The notes beneath the pieces were generated by a model. It did not search any database. It saw nothing but the letters and a program-made list of their open reading frames with translations, and was not told the origin of the DNA. Positions 16,918-26,012 of a stretch of DNA of 52,657 nucleotides are shown piece after piece. A program made the position numbers and the translations under genes. Source of the DNA: Candidatus Woesearchaeota archaeon (lineage in GTDB: Archaea > Nanobdellota > Nanobdellia > Woesearchaeales > UBA11576); NCBI GenBank assembly GCA_013203345.1, contig JABMQF010000032.1, positions 1-52,657 on the forward strand. The letters are read 5' to 3'. Numbering within the stretch: position 1 is the stretch's first letter; each line of letters begins with the position of its first letter.

Positions 16918-17115
16918 TCACTTCCTAAAAATATTTCTTCTTACACATTCCTTCAATGAAGCTTCTACTCGTAGAATAGCATCCACTTTTCTCACAGGAG
17001 ACGATGTTACCTTAAACACCTGCTCTCCTCGCATATCAATTTTTCTGAACATATATATATCTGGAATGACTATTCTCGCTTCCTTAGCTTGAACTTTAAC
17101 TAATTTGGCAGGCAT
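16918..17115 (-). CDS. Small basic protein of a three-gene PIN cassette
   Basis: A 65-residue basic protein (MPAKLVKVQAKEARIVIPDI...), mostly beta-strand in appearance with a helical C-terminus. It overlaps the 3' end of the YwgA-like gene by 16 bases and ends just before the PIN gene. Size and position suit an antitoxin or accessory factor. No known family recognised. Confidence 0.6.
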   Translation of the reverse strand: MPAKLVKVQAKEARIVIPDIYMFRKIDMRGEQVFKVTSSPVRKVDAILRVEASLKECVRRNIFRK

Positions 17116-17594
17116 TTTTGAAGGACCCCCTCTTCTCTTAATACCATTTCAACCTCGTCATCGGTTGGGTCTTTTAACTTACACAACCGAACTTTAGCAG
17201 CACTTTCAGATAAACGAGCCTCAGTTAGTAACCAATGATATGTAGCAATCAATTCAAGATCCTCAAAAGTTTTATTTCCCAAAAATACTTGGAGACTCCT
17301 AAAAGCTTCTTCCTTATCCTGGCTTGCAAATTTATCAGGTTTAATCTCTATATTAAACTCGTCAACTCTAAAAAGATCATTTGCTAAATCAGGTGAATAA
17401 GGGCCTCTCCAGTACAAATTATAACAATAATGAGGCGAAACACCAAATAACTGAGCAAAATATTGCTTCTTTTGTGTTTCGATTCTATTTTTTAAAGTAT
17501 CAAGTTTTCCTGCTCCCAAACGCTTTAGCACACCGCAAGCTAATAAAGCAACATCATACGGTTTTTTTAATTTTGATATATCAACACCACTCAT
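17100..17594 (-). CDS. YwgA/Panacea-like protein, possible antitoxin
   Basis: A 164-residue helical protein. A segment near 45-75 with FAQLFGV, YNLYWRGPYSPDLANDL resembles YwgA-type and DUF4065 (Panacea/SocA-like) proteins, where a YxxYxxGPYS motif precedes a helical bundle. Panacea domains serve as antitoxins to many unrelated toxins. A box A TTATATATAT near 17612-17625 makes the ATG at 17594 a likely leaderless start. The first in-frame ATG is at 17603. It heads the operon with the 65-residue protein and the PIN protein. The family call is moderate and the antitoxin role is inferred. Confidence 0.55.
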   Translation of the reverse strand: MSGVDISKLKKPYDVALLACGVLKRLGAGKLDTLKNRIETQKKQYFAQLFGVSPHYCYNLYWRGPYSPDLANDLFRVDEFNIEIKPDKFASQDKEEAFRSLQVFLGNKTFEDLELIATYHWLLTEARLSESAAKVRLCKLKDPTDDEVEMVLREEGVLQKCLPN

Positions 17595-17817
17595 CACATA
17601 CACCCATATCTCTAAATATATATAAGATCGTTGAGTTTAAAACATTTTCGTTTATAAATCAACATAAATTCCGATAAACAAAAAAATCACTCCTTTCTAA
17701 TATATTTTATCCGGAAAAGTCCAGTGTCCAGTGGTACAAACAACAAATCTGAGTTTTTGTAAATCCTCCGATTTTCCCTCAACAACACTTATTAAACCAT
17801 TTTACTTAATTATACAC

Positions 17818-18486
17818 ATGCGTATCAGAGAAATCTCACCAGAAAATAGACCAAGAGAAAGACTAGCCAAACTTGGGTCATCTGCACTCTCAGATGCTGA
17901 ACTTTTAGCAATCATTCTAAAAACAGGCAATAAAGAAGAAAACGCTATAGACATTTCAAACAGATTGATCTCCAAGTATGGATTAGATAAACTATCTACT
18001 TGTTCCTTAATTGAGTTACAATCAATCAAAGGAATAGGTAAAGCTAAATCTTCCCAAATTCTAGCATCATTTGAACTTAGTAAAAGATCAAAGATTTCTC
18101 AAAATAAAGAAATAAATTGTTCAAAAGATGTTTTCGCCATATATCACTCAAGACTATCTGAGTTAGATAGAGAGATCTTTATGGTTCTCCACCTAGACAC
18201 CAGAAATCAATTAATCAATGATGAAATCATCTCTATTGGCACCTTAAATGAAGCTATAATTCATCCCAGAGAGGTCTTCAAATCAGCCATTAAACAAAGC
18301 GCTAATTCAGTAATACTTGTTCATAATCATCCATCTGGTGATCCTTCTCCTTCTCCTGAAGATGAAGAAATAACAAGAATAATACGAGAAGCAGGAGATT
18401 TACTTAAAATCAAAGTTCTAGACCATATAATCATCGGCAAGAACAAATTCTACAGTTTCACCGAAGATAAAGGGTTAAATCCGTAA
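17818..18486 (+). CDS. radC: RadC family JAMM-domain protein
   Basis: A 222-residue RadC/DUF2466 protein of normal length. The N-terminus MRIREISPENRPRERL is typical, followed by a helix-hairpin-helix-like region (GIGKAKSSQILA, ~70-85). The C-terminal JAMM zinc motif HNHPSGDPSPSPED is at about 169-182. The start at 17818 matches the family N-terminus; an in-frame ATG 29 codons upstream is rejected. RadC is common in bacteria and sporadic in archaea, often next to mobile or restriction genes, as here. Its biochemical role is unresolved despite the name. Confidence 0.9.
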   Translation: MRIREISPENRPRERLAKLGSSALSDAELLAIILKTGNKEENAIDISNRLISKYGLDKLSTCSLIELQSIKGIGKAKSSQILASFELSKRSKISQNKEINCSKDVFAIYHSRLSELDREIFMVLHLDTRNQLINDEIISIGTLNEAIIHPREVFKSAIKQSANSVILVHNHPSGDPSPSPEDEEITRIIREAGDLLKIKVLDHIIIGKNKFYSFTEDKGLNP

Positions 18487-18496
18487 TATATATAAG
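18487..18496 (+). promoter_or_regulatory. Box A promoter of the restriction-modification operon
   Basis: TATATATAAG immediately follows the radC stop codon and lies 23 bases before the ATG of the small RHH-like gene at 18519. This implies a leaderless operon transcript that starts with the putative regulator. Confidence 0.55.
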
Positions 18497-18518
18497 CATG
18501 TGTAAGTATGTGCAATTC

Positions 18519-18662
18519 ATGAACACTAAAAATATTACACTAAAAGTCAATGCTGATCTTTATGATCGATATCGCGAATTCTGCAAAAAGAAAGGTTGGA
18601 TTGCCTCCCGACAATTCGAAATCATGATGGAAGAACAAATGGGAGAGAATGAAGATGACTGA
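18519..18662 (+). CDS. 47-residue RHH-like protein heading the Type I R-M operon
   Basis: A 47-residue ORF (MNTKNITLKVNADLYDRYRE...) with a short basic strand then two helices, matching a minimal ribbon-helix-helix fold. The ATG lies 23 bases after box A, so it is the first, leaderless gene. Its end overlaps the hsdR start by 14 bases. A DNA-binding regulator controlling the restriction genes, analogous to the C proteins of other R-M systems, is a reasonable inference. Confidence 0.6.
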   Translation: MNTKNITLKVNADLYDRYREFCKKKGWIASRQFEIMMEEQMGENEDD

Positions 18663-21414
18663 ATTTATTCACACTCCCGAAGATAAAGCACGTCATAATA
18701 TTATCAATCCTATGCTGACCAAGGCAGGTTGGACTATTCAAGATTTTACGAATGCGAACATTAGAGCAGCAAAAGGCGTTGCTGTTGAATACTTTCATAT
18801 GGGTCAAGGTGTTGGCGAAGCAGATTATGTTCTATTTATAAATGGTTTTGCAGTTGGAATTATTGAAGCCAAAAAAGAAGGTGAAACATTAACTGGAAAA
18901 GAAATCCAATCAAGCAGATATGCAGAAGGTTTTCCCGAGCAGTTTAAAAGTGTCCCTTTACCACTCCCTTTTGTTTATGAAACATCAGGTTCAGAAACAC
19001 ACTTTACCAATCTTTGGGATCCCAAACCTCAAAGTAGAGCAGTGTTTAGTCTTCATAGACCTGAAACCTGTGAGAACTGGCTTGAAGAAGGTCACGAAAC
19101 ATTCAGGAAACGATTATCAACATCTCACGATTTACACAATGATACTCTTTGGCCTGCTCAAAAAACTGCAATAATCAATACTGAAAATTCGCTTGCTCAA
19201 TGGAAGCCAAAATCATTACTTCAAATGGCAACCGGAAGCGGTAAAACTTACACCGCTGTAAATATCTGTTATAGATTATTGAAAAATGCCAAAGCAAAAA
19301 GAATATTGTTCCTTGTAGATAGAGGAAACCTTGGTGAACAAACAGAAACAGAATTTCAAAAATTCTCAACACCAGACGATGGACGTAAATTTACAGAAAT
19401 ATACGGAGTTCAACGATTGACAAGTAATTTTATTGATAGTTCAAGTAAAGTCTGTATTTCCACCATTCAAAGAGTTTATTCAATGCTTCGAGGAGAAGAA
19501 CTTGACGAAACAGCAGAAGAGAAATCTGGTTTTGAGACGGGTCCTAACGAAGTAAAAACAGTAGAGTATAACGAGAAGATACCTATTGAAGAATTCGATA
19601 TGATAATTGTAGACGAATGTCATCGTTCTATTTATAATCAATGGAAACAAGTATTAGATTATTTTGACGCATTCTTACTTGGTTTAACTGCAACTCCTTC
19701 AATGCACACCATCGGATTCTTCAATCAAAATATGGTTATGGAATATGGACACGAAGCAGCAGTCGCAGATGGAGTGAATGTTGATTTTGGAGTTTACAGA
19801 ATCAAAACAAAAATCACAGAAGAAGGTTCAACCATAGATGCTGGAACGGTTATTCAAAAAAGAGATAAGCGAACCAGAAGAAAAAGATGGGAAACACTTG
19901 AAGAGGCAGAAGTATATGATAGTTCAAAACTTGACAGGTCAGTTGTAGCAACAAATCAAATAAGAACAGTAATTAGAACATTCAAAGACAAAATCTATAC
20001 TGAAATATTTCCTGGCAGAACAGTTATGCCAAAAACACTTATTTTTGCAAAAGATGATAATCACGCAGAAGAAATTGTTCAAATTGTTAGAGAAGAATTT
20101 GGAGAATCAAATAAATTCGCTGTTAAAATTACTTATAAGACAGAAGGAGAAACTCCAAAGAACCTTATTCAACAATTCAGAAATAGCTTCTATCCAAGAA
20201 TTGCTGTAACTGTTGATATGATTGCAACAGGAACAGACATCAAACCATTAGAAGTAGTTTTTTTTATGAGAGATATTCACAGCAGTAATTATTTTGAGCA
20301 AATGAAAGGACGTGGAGTTCGAGTAATGCCAAATGATGACTTTAAGGCTGTAACTCCCGATGCTATGGCAAAAGACCACTTTATTATTGTTGATGCGGTT
20401 GGCGTAACAGACGAAGGACACAAACTATCAGACAGCAAACCATTAGAACAAAAACCAGGAGTTTCATTTGAAAAGTTATTACAAAACATTAGATATGGAG
20501 ACCCAACAGATGAAGATTTATCATCTATGGCAAGTAGATTATCTCGCTTACAAAAGAAACTAAATGATACTCAAAAAGAAGAAATCTCAAAACTCTCTGG
20601 TGGAGCAGACTTAAAGTTCTTTGCCAAACTATTTGTTGATGCAATCAATGCAGACAACAATCTTGCAAAAGCAAAAGAGAAGTTTGGAGAAGAATTAACC
20701 ACAGACCAATTAAATGAAGTTTGTGCAGAATCCAGAAACGCTGCAATTACAGAGTTTTTAAATCACGGAGAACTTGTTTCAAGACTTCCTGAAATTAAAA
20801 AAGAAACAGAGATTATTATTGATGATGTGTCAGTTGATGAAGTACTAGATTCTGGCTTTTCAGAAGAATCTGCGGATAAAGCAAAACATAATATTGAGTC
20901 ATTCGAAAAATTCATTGAAGAGAACAAAGATGAACTAACAATCATTCAAGCATTTTACAATAATAAGAACTTGAAGTATTCTGACCTTAAAGAAATGGCT
21001 GATAAAATTCAAAATGCGCCTTACAAATTAACATCTCCTAAGTTATGGGATTCATACAAGGTTTGTGAAAAAGGAAAAGTTTATGGTTCCGCAAAAGGCA
21101 AAGTAGTTGATTTTGTATCATTATTAAGATTTGAATTAGGTAAAAATGAAACATTAGAACCTTTCGTTGTTACAGTTAATGAAAGATTTGCAAACTGGCT
21201 TTCTAAACAAAAAGCAATGGGCGTATCATTTAGCCAAGAACAGTTGAATTGGCTTGAAAAAATAAAAGAACACATTTCAGAATCAGTTGAAATCACAGCA
21301 GACGACTTTGATTTGGGCATCCTTGCTCAAATGGGCGGACTTGGAAAAGCATATCACATCTTTGGTGACAGATTGAACGGAATAATAGAAGAACTAAATG
21401 AATTGAGTGTATAG
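18649..21414 (+). CDS. hsdR: Type I restriction enzyme R subunit
   Basis: A 921-residue HsdR. The N-terminal nuclease has D59 and the E73-A-K75 signature in GIIEAKKEG. The SF2 translocase follows: MATGSGKT at 193-200, VDECHRS with D322-H325, a TATPS motif soon after, and the late RGVR arginine motif. Subunit R cleaves DNA after ATP-driven translocation when HsdS/HsdM meets unmethylated sites. The C-terminal ~250 residues are the helical domain that docks to the methylase. ATGs at codons 1 and 3 are both possible. Overlap with the upstream RHH gene and a one-base gap to the next ORF show an operon. Confidence 0.93.
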   Translation: MKMTEFIHTPEDKARHNIINPMLTKAGWTIQDFTNANIRAAKGVAVEYFHMGQGVGEADYVLFINGFAVGIIEAKKEGETLTGKEIQSSRYAEGFPEQFKSVPLPLPFVYETSGSETHFTNLWDPKPQSRAVFSLHRPETCENWLEEGHETFRKRLSTSHDLHNDTLWPAQKTAIINTENSLAQWKPKSLLQMATGSGKTYTAVNICYRLLKNAKAKRILFLVDRGNLGEQTETEFQKFSTPDDGRKFTEIYGVQRLTSNFIDSSSKVCISTIQRVYSMLRGEELDETAEEKSGFETGPNEVKTVEYNEKIPIEEFDMIIVDECHRSIYNQWKQVLDYFDAFLLGLTATPSMHTIGFFNQNMVMEYGHEAAVADGVNVDFGVYRIKTKITEEGSTIDAGTVIQKRDKRTRRKRWETLEEAEVYDSSKLDRSVVATNQIRTVIRTFKDKIYTEIFPGRTVMPKTLIFAKDDNHAEEIVQIVREEFGESNKFAVKITYKTEGETPKNLIQQFRNSFYPRIAVTVDMIATGTDIKPLEVVFFMRDIHSSNYFEQMKGRGVRVMPNDDFKAVTPDAMAKDHFIIVDAVGVTDEGHKLSDSKPLEQKPGVSFEKLLQNIRYGDPTDEDLSSMASRLSRLQKKLNDTQKEEISKLSGGADLKFFAKLFVDAINADNNLAKAKEKFGEELTTDQLNEVCAESRNAAITEFLNHGELVSRLPEIKKETEIIIDDVSVDEVLDSGFSEESADKAKHNIESFEKFIEENKDELTIIQAFYNNKNLKYSDLKEMADKIQNAPYKLTSPKLWDSYKVCEKGKVYGSAKGKVVDFVSLLRFELGKNETLEPFVVTVNERFANWLSKQKAMGVSFSQEQLNWLEKIKEHISESVEITADDFDLGILAQMGGLGKAYHIFGDRLNGIIEELNELSV

Positions 21415-21415
21415 G

Positions 21416-21568
21416 ATGGCAAGATTCAAGAAATACGGAAGATACTGGTATACTACTCGTGCAGAAGCAGAAGCGGCTCGAAGATTTAATGAACGTATAT
21501 ATTATGATGAAGGAATGAGAGCATATTATATTATTCGTCCTCAAAGTAAAGGGTTTTGGGGTTTCTAA
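21416..21568 (+). CDS. 50-residue basic aromatic protein inside the R-M operon
   Basis: A short ORF, MARFKKYGRYWYTTRAEAEA..., ending RPQSKGFWGF. It starts one base after the hsdR stop and ends one base before the next gene, which argues that it is translated. It is rich in Arg, Tyr and Phe and may be a small beta/alpha protein. I do not recognise it. Phage-type anti-restriction or accessory proteins can be this small, but no assignment is possible. Confidence 0.5.
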   Translation: MARFKKYGRYWYTTRAEAEAARRFNERIYYDEGMRAYYIIRPQSKGFWGF

Positions 21569-21569
21569 A

Positions 21570-22070
21570 ATGGTGAGTAAAAAGAATAATGATATTTGGA
21601 AATACATTAGCCATTTGCAAAAGTTGGGAGATATTTATCAAAAAGATTTTGAAAAAGATAATAAAAAAATATCTGAAAAACTTAATTCTATCAAATTACA
21701 TCTCAATAGAAAGAAAGAGTCTAAATTAGACATTACTTCACTAAACACCTTTTGCATAGAAGAATGGAAAAAAGCAATTGAATTAGCAATAAAATCACTT
21801 ATTGAAACAGTAGACAAAAGAAAAACAAGAGGTTCTGAATTCTCAGATATCAAATTTCAATTAAATAAATTAAAAGAAGACATCCAAATTGAAGAATTTG
21901 AAATGGATAAATATGAAAATATGTACGAAAATGATCTCAAAGGATTCAAAGAACAAATTAAAGAGAAAATGGATATTGAAAAATTCAATAATAAACGATT
22001 CTGGTGGGGACTTGCTATTGGTGCGACATTAGGAATTATAGGGACGATACTTCTAGGGGTGTTTGTTTAA
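21570..22070 (+). CDS. Coiled-coil protein with C-terminal membrane anchor, inside the R-M operon
   Basis: A 166-residue protein with a long, Lys/Glu-rich helical region (20-140) likely to form coiled coils, and a single C-terminal hydrophobic helix (about 145-165) preceded by FWWG. The C-terminus would be a tail anchor. The stop overlaps the hsdS start by one base. Type I systems do not normally contain a membrane protein between hsdR and hsdS, so this is an accessory gene, perhaps tethering the complex to the membrane. Function unknown. Confidence 0.65.
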   Translation: MVSKKNNDIWKYISHLQKLGDIYQKDFEKDNKKISEKLNSIKLHLNRKKESKLDITSLNTFCIEEWKKAIELAIKSLIETVDKRKTRGSEFSDIKFQLNKLKEDIQIEEFEMDKYENMYENDLKGFKEQIKEKMDIEKFNNKRFWWGLAIGATLGIIGTILLGVFV

Positions 22071-23335
22071 TGTCATTATCAGTCACTGTGGAAGAATTAG
22101 TTCAGAAGAATGAAAAGAACCTTCTTGCTAAGAAAGAAAATTGGAGTAGAATCCAAATTAAAGAAATTGCAGATATACTTAACGGATTTGCATTTAAGTC
22201 ATCTCAGTTTCAGAAATCAGAAGAAGGAATGCCACTTATTCGAATTAGAGATATCACAAAATCAATAACTGTGGTTAATTATCTTGGAGACTATGATAAA
22301 TCATATATTGTATCAGAAGGAGATATTCTTATTGGAATGGATGGAGATTTCAATATTGCAATTTGGAAAGGAAAAGATGCTTTACTAAATCAGCGAGTAT
22401 GTAAAATAACTGTTGATGAAACAAAATTTAACAAAAAATTATTTTTTTATATTCTACCAGGATACTTACAGGCAATACACAATTCAACATCGGCAGTTAC
22501 AGTCAAACATTTATCTTCAAGGGATATTGCAAAAATACCTCTTCCAAATCCATCTCTGCCTGAACAAGAACTTATTGTTGCAGAAATTGAAACACAATTC
22601 ACAAGATTAGATTCTGCAATTGAAAGTTTGCAGACTATCAAGAATAAACTTGAAATTTATAGACAGAGTATTTTAAAAAAATCTTTTTCTGGAAATATGG
22701 AGACCATTGAAAAAAAATTTTCTCTACAAAAATTAGGAACATTAACAAAAATAATTACTAAAGGTGCATCTCCAAGGTGGCAAGGAATAAATTATACAGA
22801 GAATCCAGATTTATTATTTATTACAAGCGAGAATGTTAGAGATGGAAAAATAGATCTAACTAAAACTAAATATTTGGAGTTGGAGTTTAATAAAAAGCAA
22901 AAGAGATCAATCTTAGAAAAAGGAGATGTGTTATTGAATATTGTGGGTGCCTCAATAGGAAGAGCGGCAATATACAATTTGAGCAATTTAGCAAATATAA
23001 ATCAAGCAGTAGCCCTTATAAGATTATTAGATAAAAAATATAACAAATATCTTTGTTATTATCTAAATTCAAATGACGCATTAGCATATTATACAAATAA
23101 AAAAGTCGATGTCGCGAGAGCAAATTTGAGTTTAAAGGATATTTCAGAAATGGATATACCCACATTCAAATGGGAAGAAACAGAAAAAATTATTGAATTT
23201 ATAGAATCTCAATTCTCCGTTATTGACAAACTTAAAGAGACTATTGAGGATTCTTTACTTAAAGCGGAGACTTTGAGAAAATCAATTTTAAAATCTGCCT
23301 TCGAGGGCAAGTTAGTGAGGTATGATGATGACTGA
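22070..23335 (+). CDS. hsdS: Type I R-M specificity subunit
   Basis: A 421-residue HsdS with the expected two target-recognition domains (about 20-170 and 220-375). Each is followed by a conserved helical spacer: near 175-215 (FTRLDSAIESLQTIKNKLEI...KKSFSG) and near 378-418 (IDKLKETIEDSLLKAETLRKSIL). The two domains read a bipartite DNA sequence and the helices set the distance. The ATG at 22070 is chosen over an in-frame ATG at 22004 because it coincides with the stop of the preceding gene. The 3' end overlaps hsdM by 14 bases. Confidence 0.92.
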   Translation: MSLSVTVEELVQKNEKNLLAKKENWSRIQIKEIADILNGFAFKSSQFQKSEEGMPLIRIRDITKSITVVNYLGDYDKSYIVSEGDILIGMDGDFNIAIWKGKDALLNQRVCKITVDETKFNKKLFFYILPGYLQAIHNSTSAVTVKHLSSRDIAKIPLPNPSLPEQELIVAEIETQFTRLDSAIESLQTIKNKLEIYRQSILKKSFSGNMETIEKKFSLQKLGTLTKIITKGASPRWQGINYTENPDLLFITSENVRDGKIDLTKTKYLELEFNKKQKRSILEKGDVLLNIVGASIGRAAIYNLSNLANINQAVALIRLLDKKYNKYLCYYLNSNDALAYYTNKKVDVARANLSLKDISEMDIPTFKWEETEKIIEFIESQFSVIDKLKETIEDSLLKAETLRKSILKSAFEGKLVRYDDD

Positions 23336-24812
23336 TGCAAAACAATTAGTAAATAAATTATGGAGTTATTGTAACATTTTAAGAGATGATGGTTTATCCT
23401 ATGGCGATTATGTTGAACAATTAACATTTCTACTTTTCTTAAAGATGGACGATGAACGAACAAAGCCACCTTTCAACAAAGAATCAAAAGTTCCAAAAGA
23501 ATTCAATTGGGAGACTCTTGTGAAATGCGATGGTGTTGAATTAGAAACCCAATATAGGAAAACCTTAGAAGGTCTTGGAAAGGAAAAAGGTATTGTTGGA
23601 GTTATTTTTAGAAAATCACAGAATAAAATTCAAGATCCTGCCAAATTAAAAAAACTGATTATTGAACTTATTGCAAAAGAGAACTGGCTTTCACTTGACG
23701 TTGATCTGAAAGGAGATGCTTATGAAGGTCTTTTAGAAAAGAACGCTTCCGATGTTAAAGGTGGAGCAGGACAATACTTTACCCCAAGAGTCTTAATTGA
23801 TGCGATGGTTGAAGTAATGCAACCAAAACCAGGACAGAAGATTCACGACCCGTGTTGTGGAACTGGTGGATTCTTATTATCAGCATACAACTATATTTTA
23901 AAACATAATAAACTTGACAGAGATCAACTGATTAAATTAAAATCTGAACATTTTTCAGGTGTTGAAATTGTTCCAATGGCTGCACGCCTATGTGTTATGA
24001 ATATGTATTTGCACGGAGTTGCAAACGAAGAAAGCCCGATTGATTTAAACGATGCATTGAAAGAAAATCCAGGTCCGAATCAAGATATGGTTTTAACAAA
24101 TCCGCCTTTTGGAAAGAAATCATCTGATACAATAATTACAGAAGATGGAAAAACAGAAAAGAAAAACCTAACTATTACAAGAGATGATTTCTGGGTTTCA
24201 TCTGGGAACAAACAACTTAACTTTTTACAACACATAAAGAGTATTCTAAAAATAAATGGTTCTGCGGCAGTAGTTCTTCCTGATAACGTATTATTTGAAG
24301 GTGGAGCAGGAGAAACAGTTAGAAAGAAGTTAATGGAAACTTGCGATTTACATACTATATTAAGATTACCAACAGGGATATTTTATGCACAAGGAGTTAA
24401 AGCAAATGTTCTTTTCTTTGAAAAGAAAGGAGCATCACCTGACGCTCAGACAAAAGAAGTTTGGTTTTACGATTTGAGAACAAACGTCCATTTCACACCA
24501 AAAGAAAATCCGTTCAAATTTGATGATTTAAAAGATTTCATCGAGTGTTATAATCCAAAGAATAGATACGAAAGAAAAGAAACCTATTCAGAAGAGAACC
24601 CAGAAGGAAAATGGAGAAAATATGCTTATGAAGAAATTCTCAAACGAGATAAAACAAATCTTGACATATTCTGGGTTAAAGACAAGAGTTTAGATGATTT
24701 AGACAATCTTCCAAAACCAAATGTAATTGCACAAGAGTTAGTAGATGACTTAACAAGTGCATTAGAAGAGTTAAAATCAATATCTGATGATTTAGGAGAT
24801 GATGAAAAATGA
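23322..24812 (+). CDS. hsdM: Type I R-M DNA adenine methyltransferase subunit
   Basis: A 496-residue HsdM. The N-terminal helical domain begins near WSYCNILRDDGLSYGDYVEQ. The SAM-binding motif I DPCCGTGGF starts at residue 176 and the catalytic motif IV NPPFG is at 260-264, typical of N6-adenine methylases. Three consecutive ATGs open the gene, so the exact start may be codon 1, 2 or 3. It overlaps hsdS by 14 bases and the downstream GIY-YIG gene by four bases (ATGA). Confidence 0.93.
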   Translation: MMMTDAKQLVNKLWSYCNILRDDGLSYGDYVEQLTFLLFLKMDDERTKPPFNKESKVPKEFNWETLVKCDGVELETQYRKTLEGLGKEKGIVGVIFRKSQNKIQDPAKLKKLIIELIAKENWLSLDVDLKGDAYEGLLEKNASDVKGGAGQYFTPRVLIDAMVEVMQPKPGQKIHDPCCGTGGFLLSAYNYILKHNKLDRDQLIKLKSEHFSGVEIVPMAARLCVMNMYLHGVANEESPIDLNDALKENPGPNQDMVLTNPPFGKKSSDTIITEDGKTEKKNLTITRDDFWVSSGNKQLNFLQHIKSILKINGSAAVVLPDNVLFEGGAGETVRKKLMETCDLHTILRLPTGIFYAQGVKANVLFFEKKGASPDAQTKEVWFYDLRTNVHFTPKENPFKFDDLKDFIECYNPKNRYERKETYSEENPEGKWRKYAYEEILKRDKTNLDIFWVKDKSLDDLDNLPKPNVIAQELVDDLTSALEELKSISDDLGDDEK

Positions 24813-25648
24813 TTGGAAGAACTATTGAAATATACTTACCCAATGCAAATCCAAGAGGAGTAAGAGAATGCACCATAATGGACAGCATCACAAAAGCAAT
24901 AGTTGTTCCAAGACCCAAATTAGGGGATGTAACAAAAAGAGATGACTTGCAAGATCCAGGAGTATATTTTCTTGTTGGTGAATCTGATGATTTGGGTAAG
25001 CCAGAGATTTACATTGGGGAAGCAGAGCAACTTATTAAAAGATTAAAACAACATAATAGTTCAAAGGAATTCTGGCAAACAGCCATTTGTTTTGTATCTG
25101 TTAAACATAATCTTAACAAAGCACACATAAAGTTTCTTGAAAACCATTGCTGCGAAATTGCAAAAGAAACAAACAGATGTTCTTTACATAACAGCAACAC
25201 ACCAACAAAATCCTCTTTAACAAATAAAGATAGAGATTTCGTTTTAAGATTCTTTGAAGAATTAAAAATTATTATTGGAACATTAGGATTTCCTATTTTT
25301 GAATCAATTAGAAAAGAAAAGAAAAATATGATTTATTGTAAAGGGAAAGATGCAGATGCACAAGGAACTTATTCAGAAGATGGATTATTAGTTTTTAAAG
25401 GTTCAAAAGCCAATCTTGAAGAATCTGAAAGTGCAGGTCCTTGGGTCTTGAATATGCGTTCTAAACTTAAAGAACAAAAAATCTTATTTGAAAGAGAAGG
25501 AGTTCTGGTATTTTCATCAGACCACTTGTTCAATTCACCAAGTGCGGCAGCAGCAGTTATTCTTGCAAGAAGAGCAAATGGCTGGACTGAATGGAAAACC
25601 AAAGATAAGAAAACAATCGATGAAGTGATAAGAAAAAAAGCAAAATGA
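24809..25648 (+). CDS. GIY-YIG nuclease with DUF4357 domain
   Basis: A 279-residue protein. The GIY-YIG fold is visible as PGVYFLVG followed by EIYIGEAEQLIKRLKQH (about 50-90), with a conserved Glu in KFLENHCCEIA. The C-terminal ~100 residues (from KGKDADAQGTYSEDG to the end) match DUF4357, often found with GIY-YIG nucleases next to Type I R-M genes. It is translationally coupled to hsdM by ATGA overlap. It may add a cleavage activity to the system. Immediately after it lies the frameshifted DUF2779 remnant. Confidence 0.8.
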   Translation: MIGRTIEIYLPNANPRGVRECTIMDSITKAIVVPRPKLGDVTKRDDLQDPGVYFLVGESDDLGKPEIYIGEAEQLIKRLKQHNSSKEFWQTAICFVSVKHNLNKAHIKFLENHCCEIAKETNRCSLHNSNTPTKSSLTNKDRDFVLRFFEELKIIIGTLGFPIFESIRKEKKNMIYCKGKDADAQGTYSEDGLLVFKGSKANLEESESAGPWVLNMRSKLKEQKILFEREGVLVFSSDHLFNSPSAAAAVILARRANGWTEWKTKDKKTIDEVIRKKAK

Positions 25649-26012
25649 CCAGCCTACCAAGTCCAAATTTATGAACAATCTTCAATGTCCTAAACTACTA
25701 TGGAGGTCAAATCAAAAGACTCTCCCTGAAATTACTCTTTCTGATGAGTATAAGTTTGCACAAGGTCACGATTTTGAGAAATATGTCAAAATGCTTTATC
25801 CAGATGGTATTGAACTTCGCGAATTAGATTTTAAAGAAAATATCGAGAAAAAGCAATTGATGAAAGAAAAATAATCTTTGAAGCAGGTTTTTAAGTTGGC
25901 GAATAGTTCGTTCGTTCCGACCTTTTAGAGCCTGTTGAATGTGTTGGAGATTTATGCGAGATTAAATCTCCTTTCGAATTTGAACCAGTTCATTTTCCAG
26001 ATCTTGCATTTT
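25645..26012 (+). pseudogene. Decayed DUF2779 nuclease gene (N-terminal third)
   Basis: Translating across frames recovers the start of a DUF2779 protein: K-SKFMNNLQCPKLLW, then YKFAQGHDFEKYVKMLYPDG, DFKENI, a KIIFEAGF block, and RSDLLEPVECVGDLCEIKS up to PDLAF, where similarity stops. It aligns with residues 6-127 of the intact gene at 14847. At least one single-base frameshift lies near the start (25650-25670) and another near 25860, with a deletion around 25900; the C-terminal two-thirds are absent. DNA identity around LQCPKLLW is high, so it is a paralogue or duplicated copy rather than a distant relative. Confidence 0.8.
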
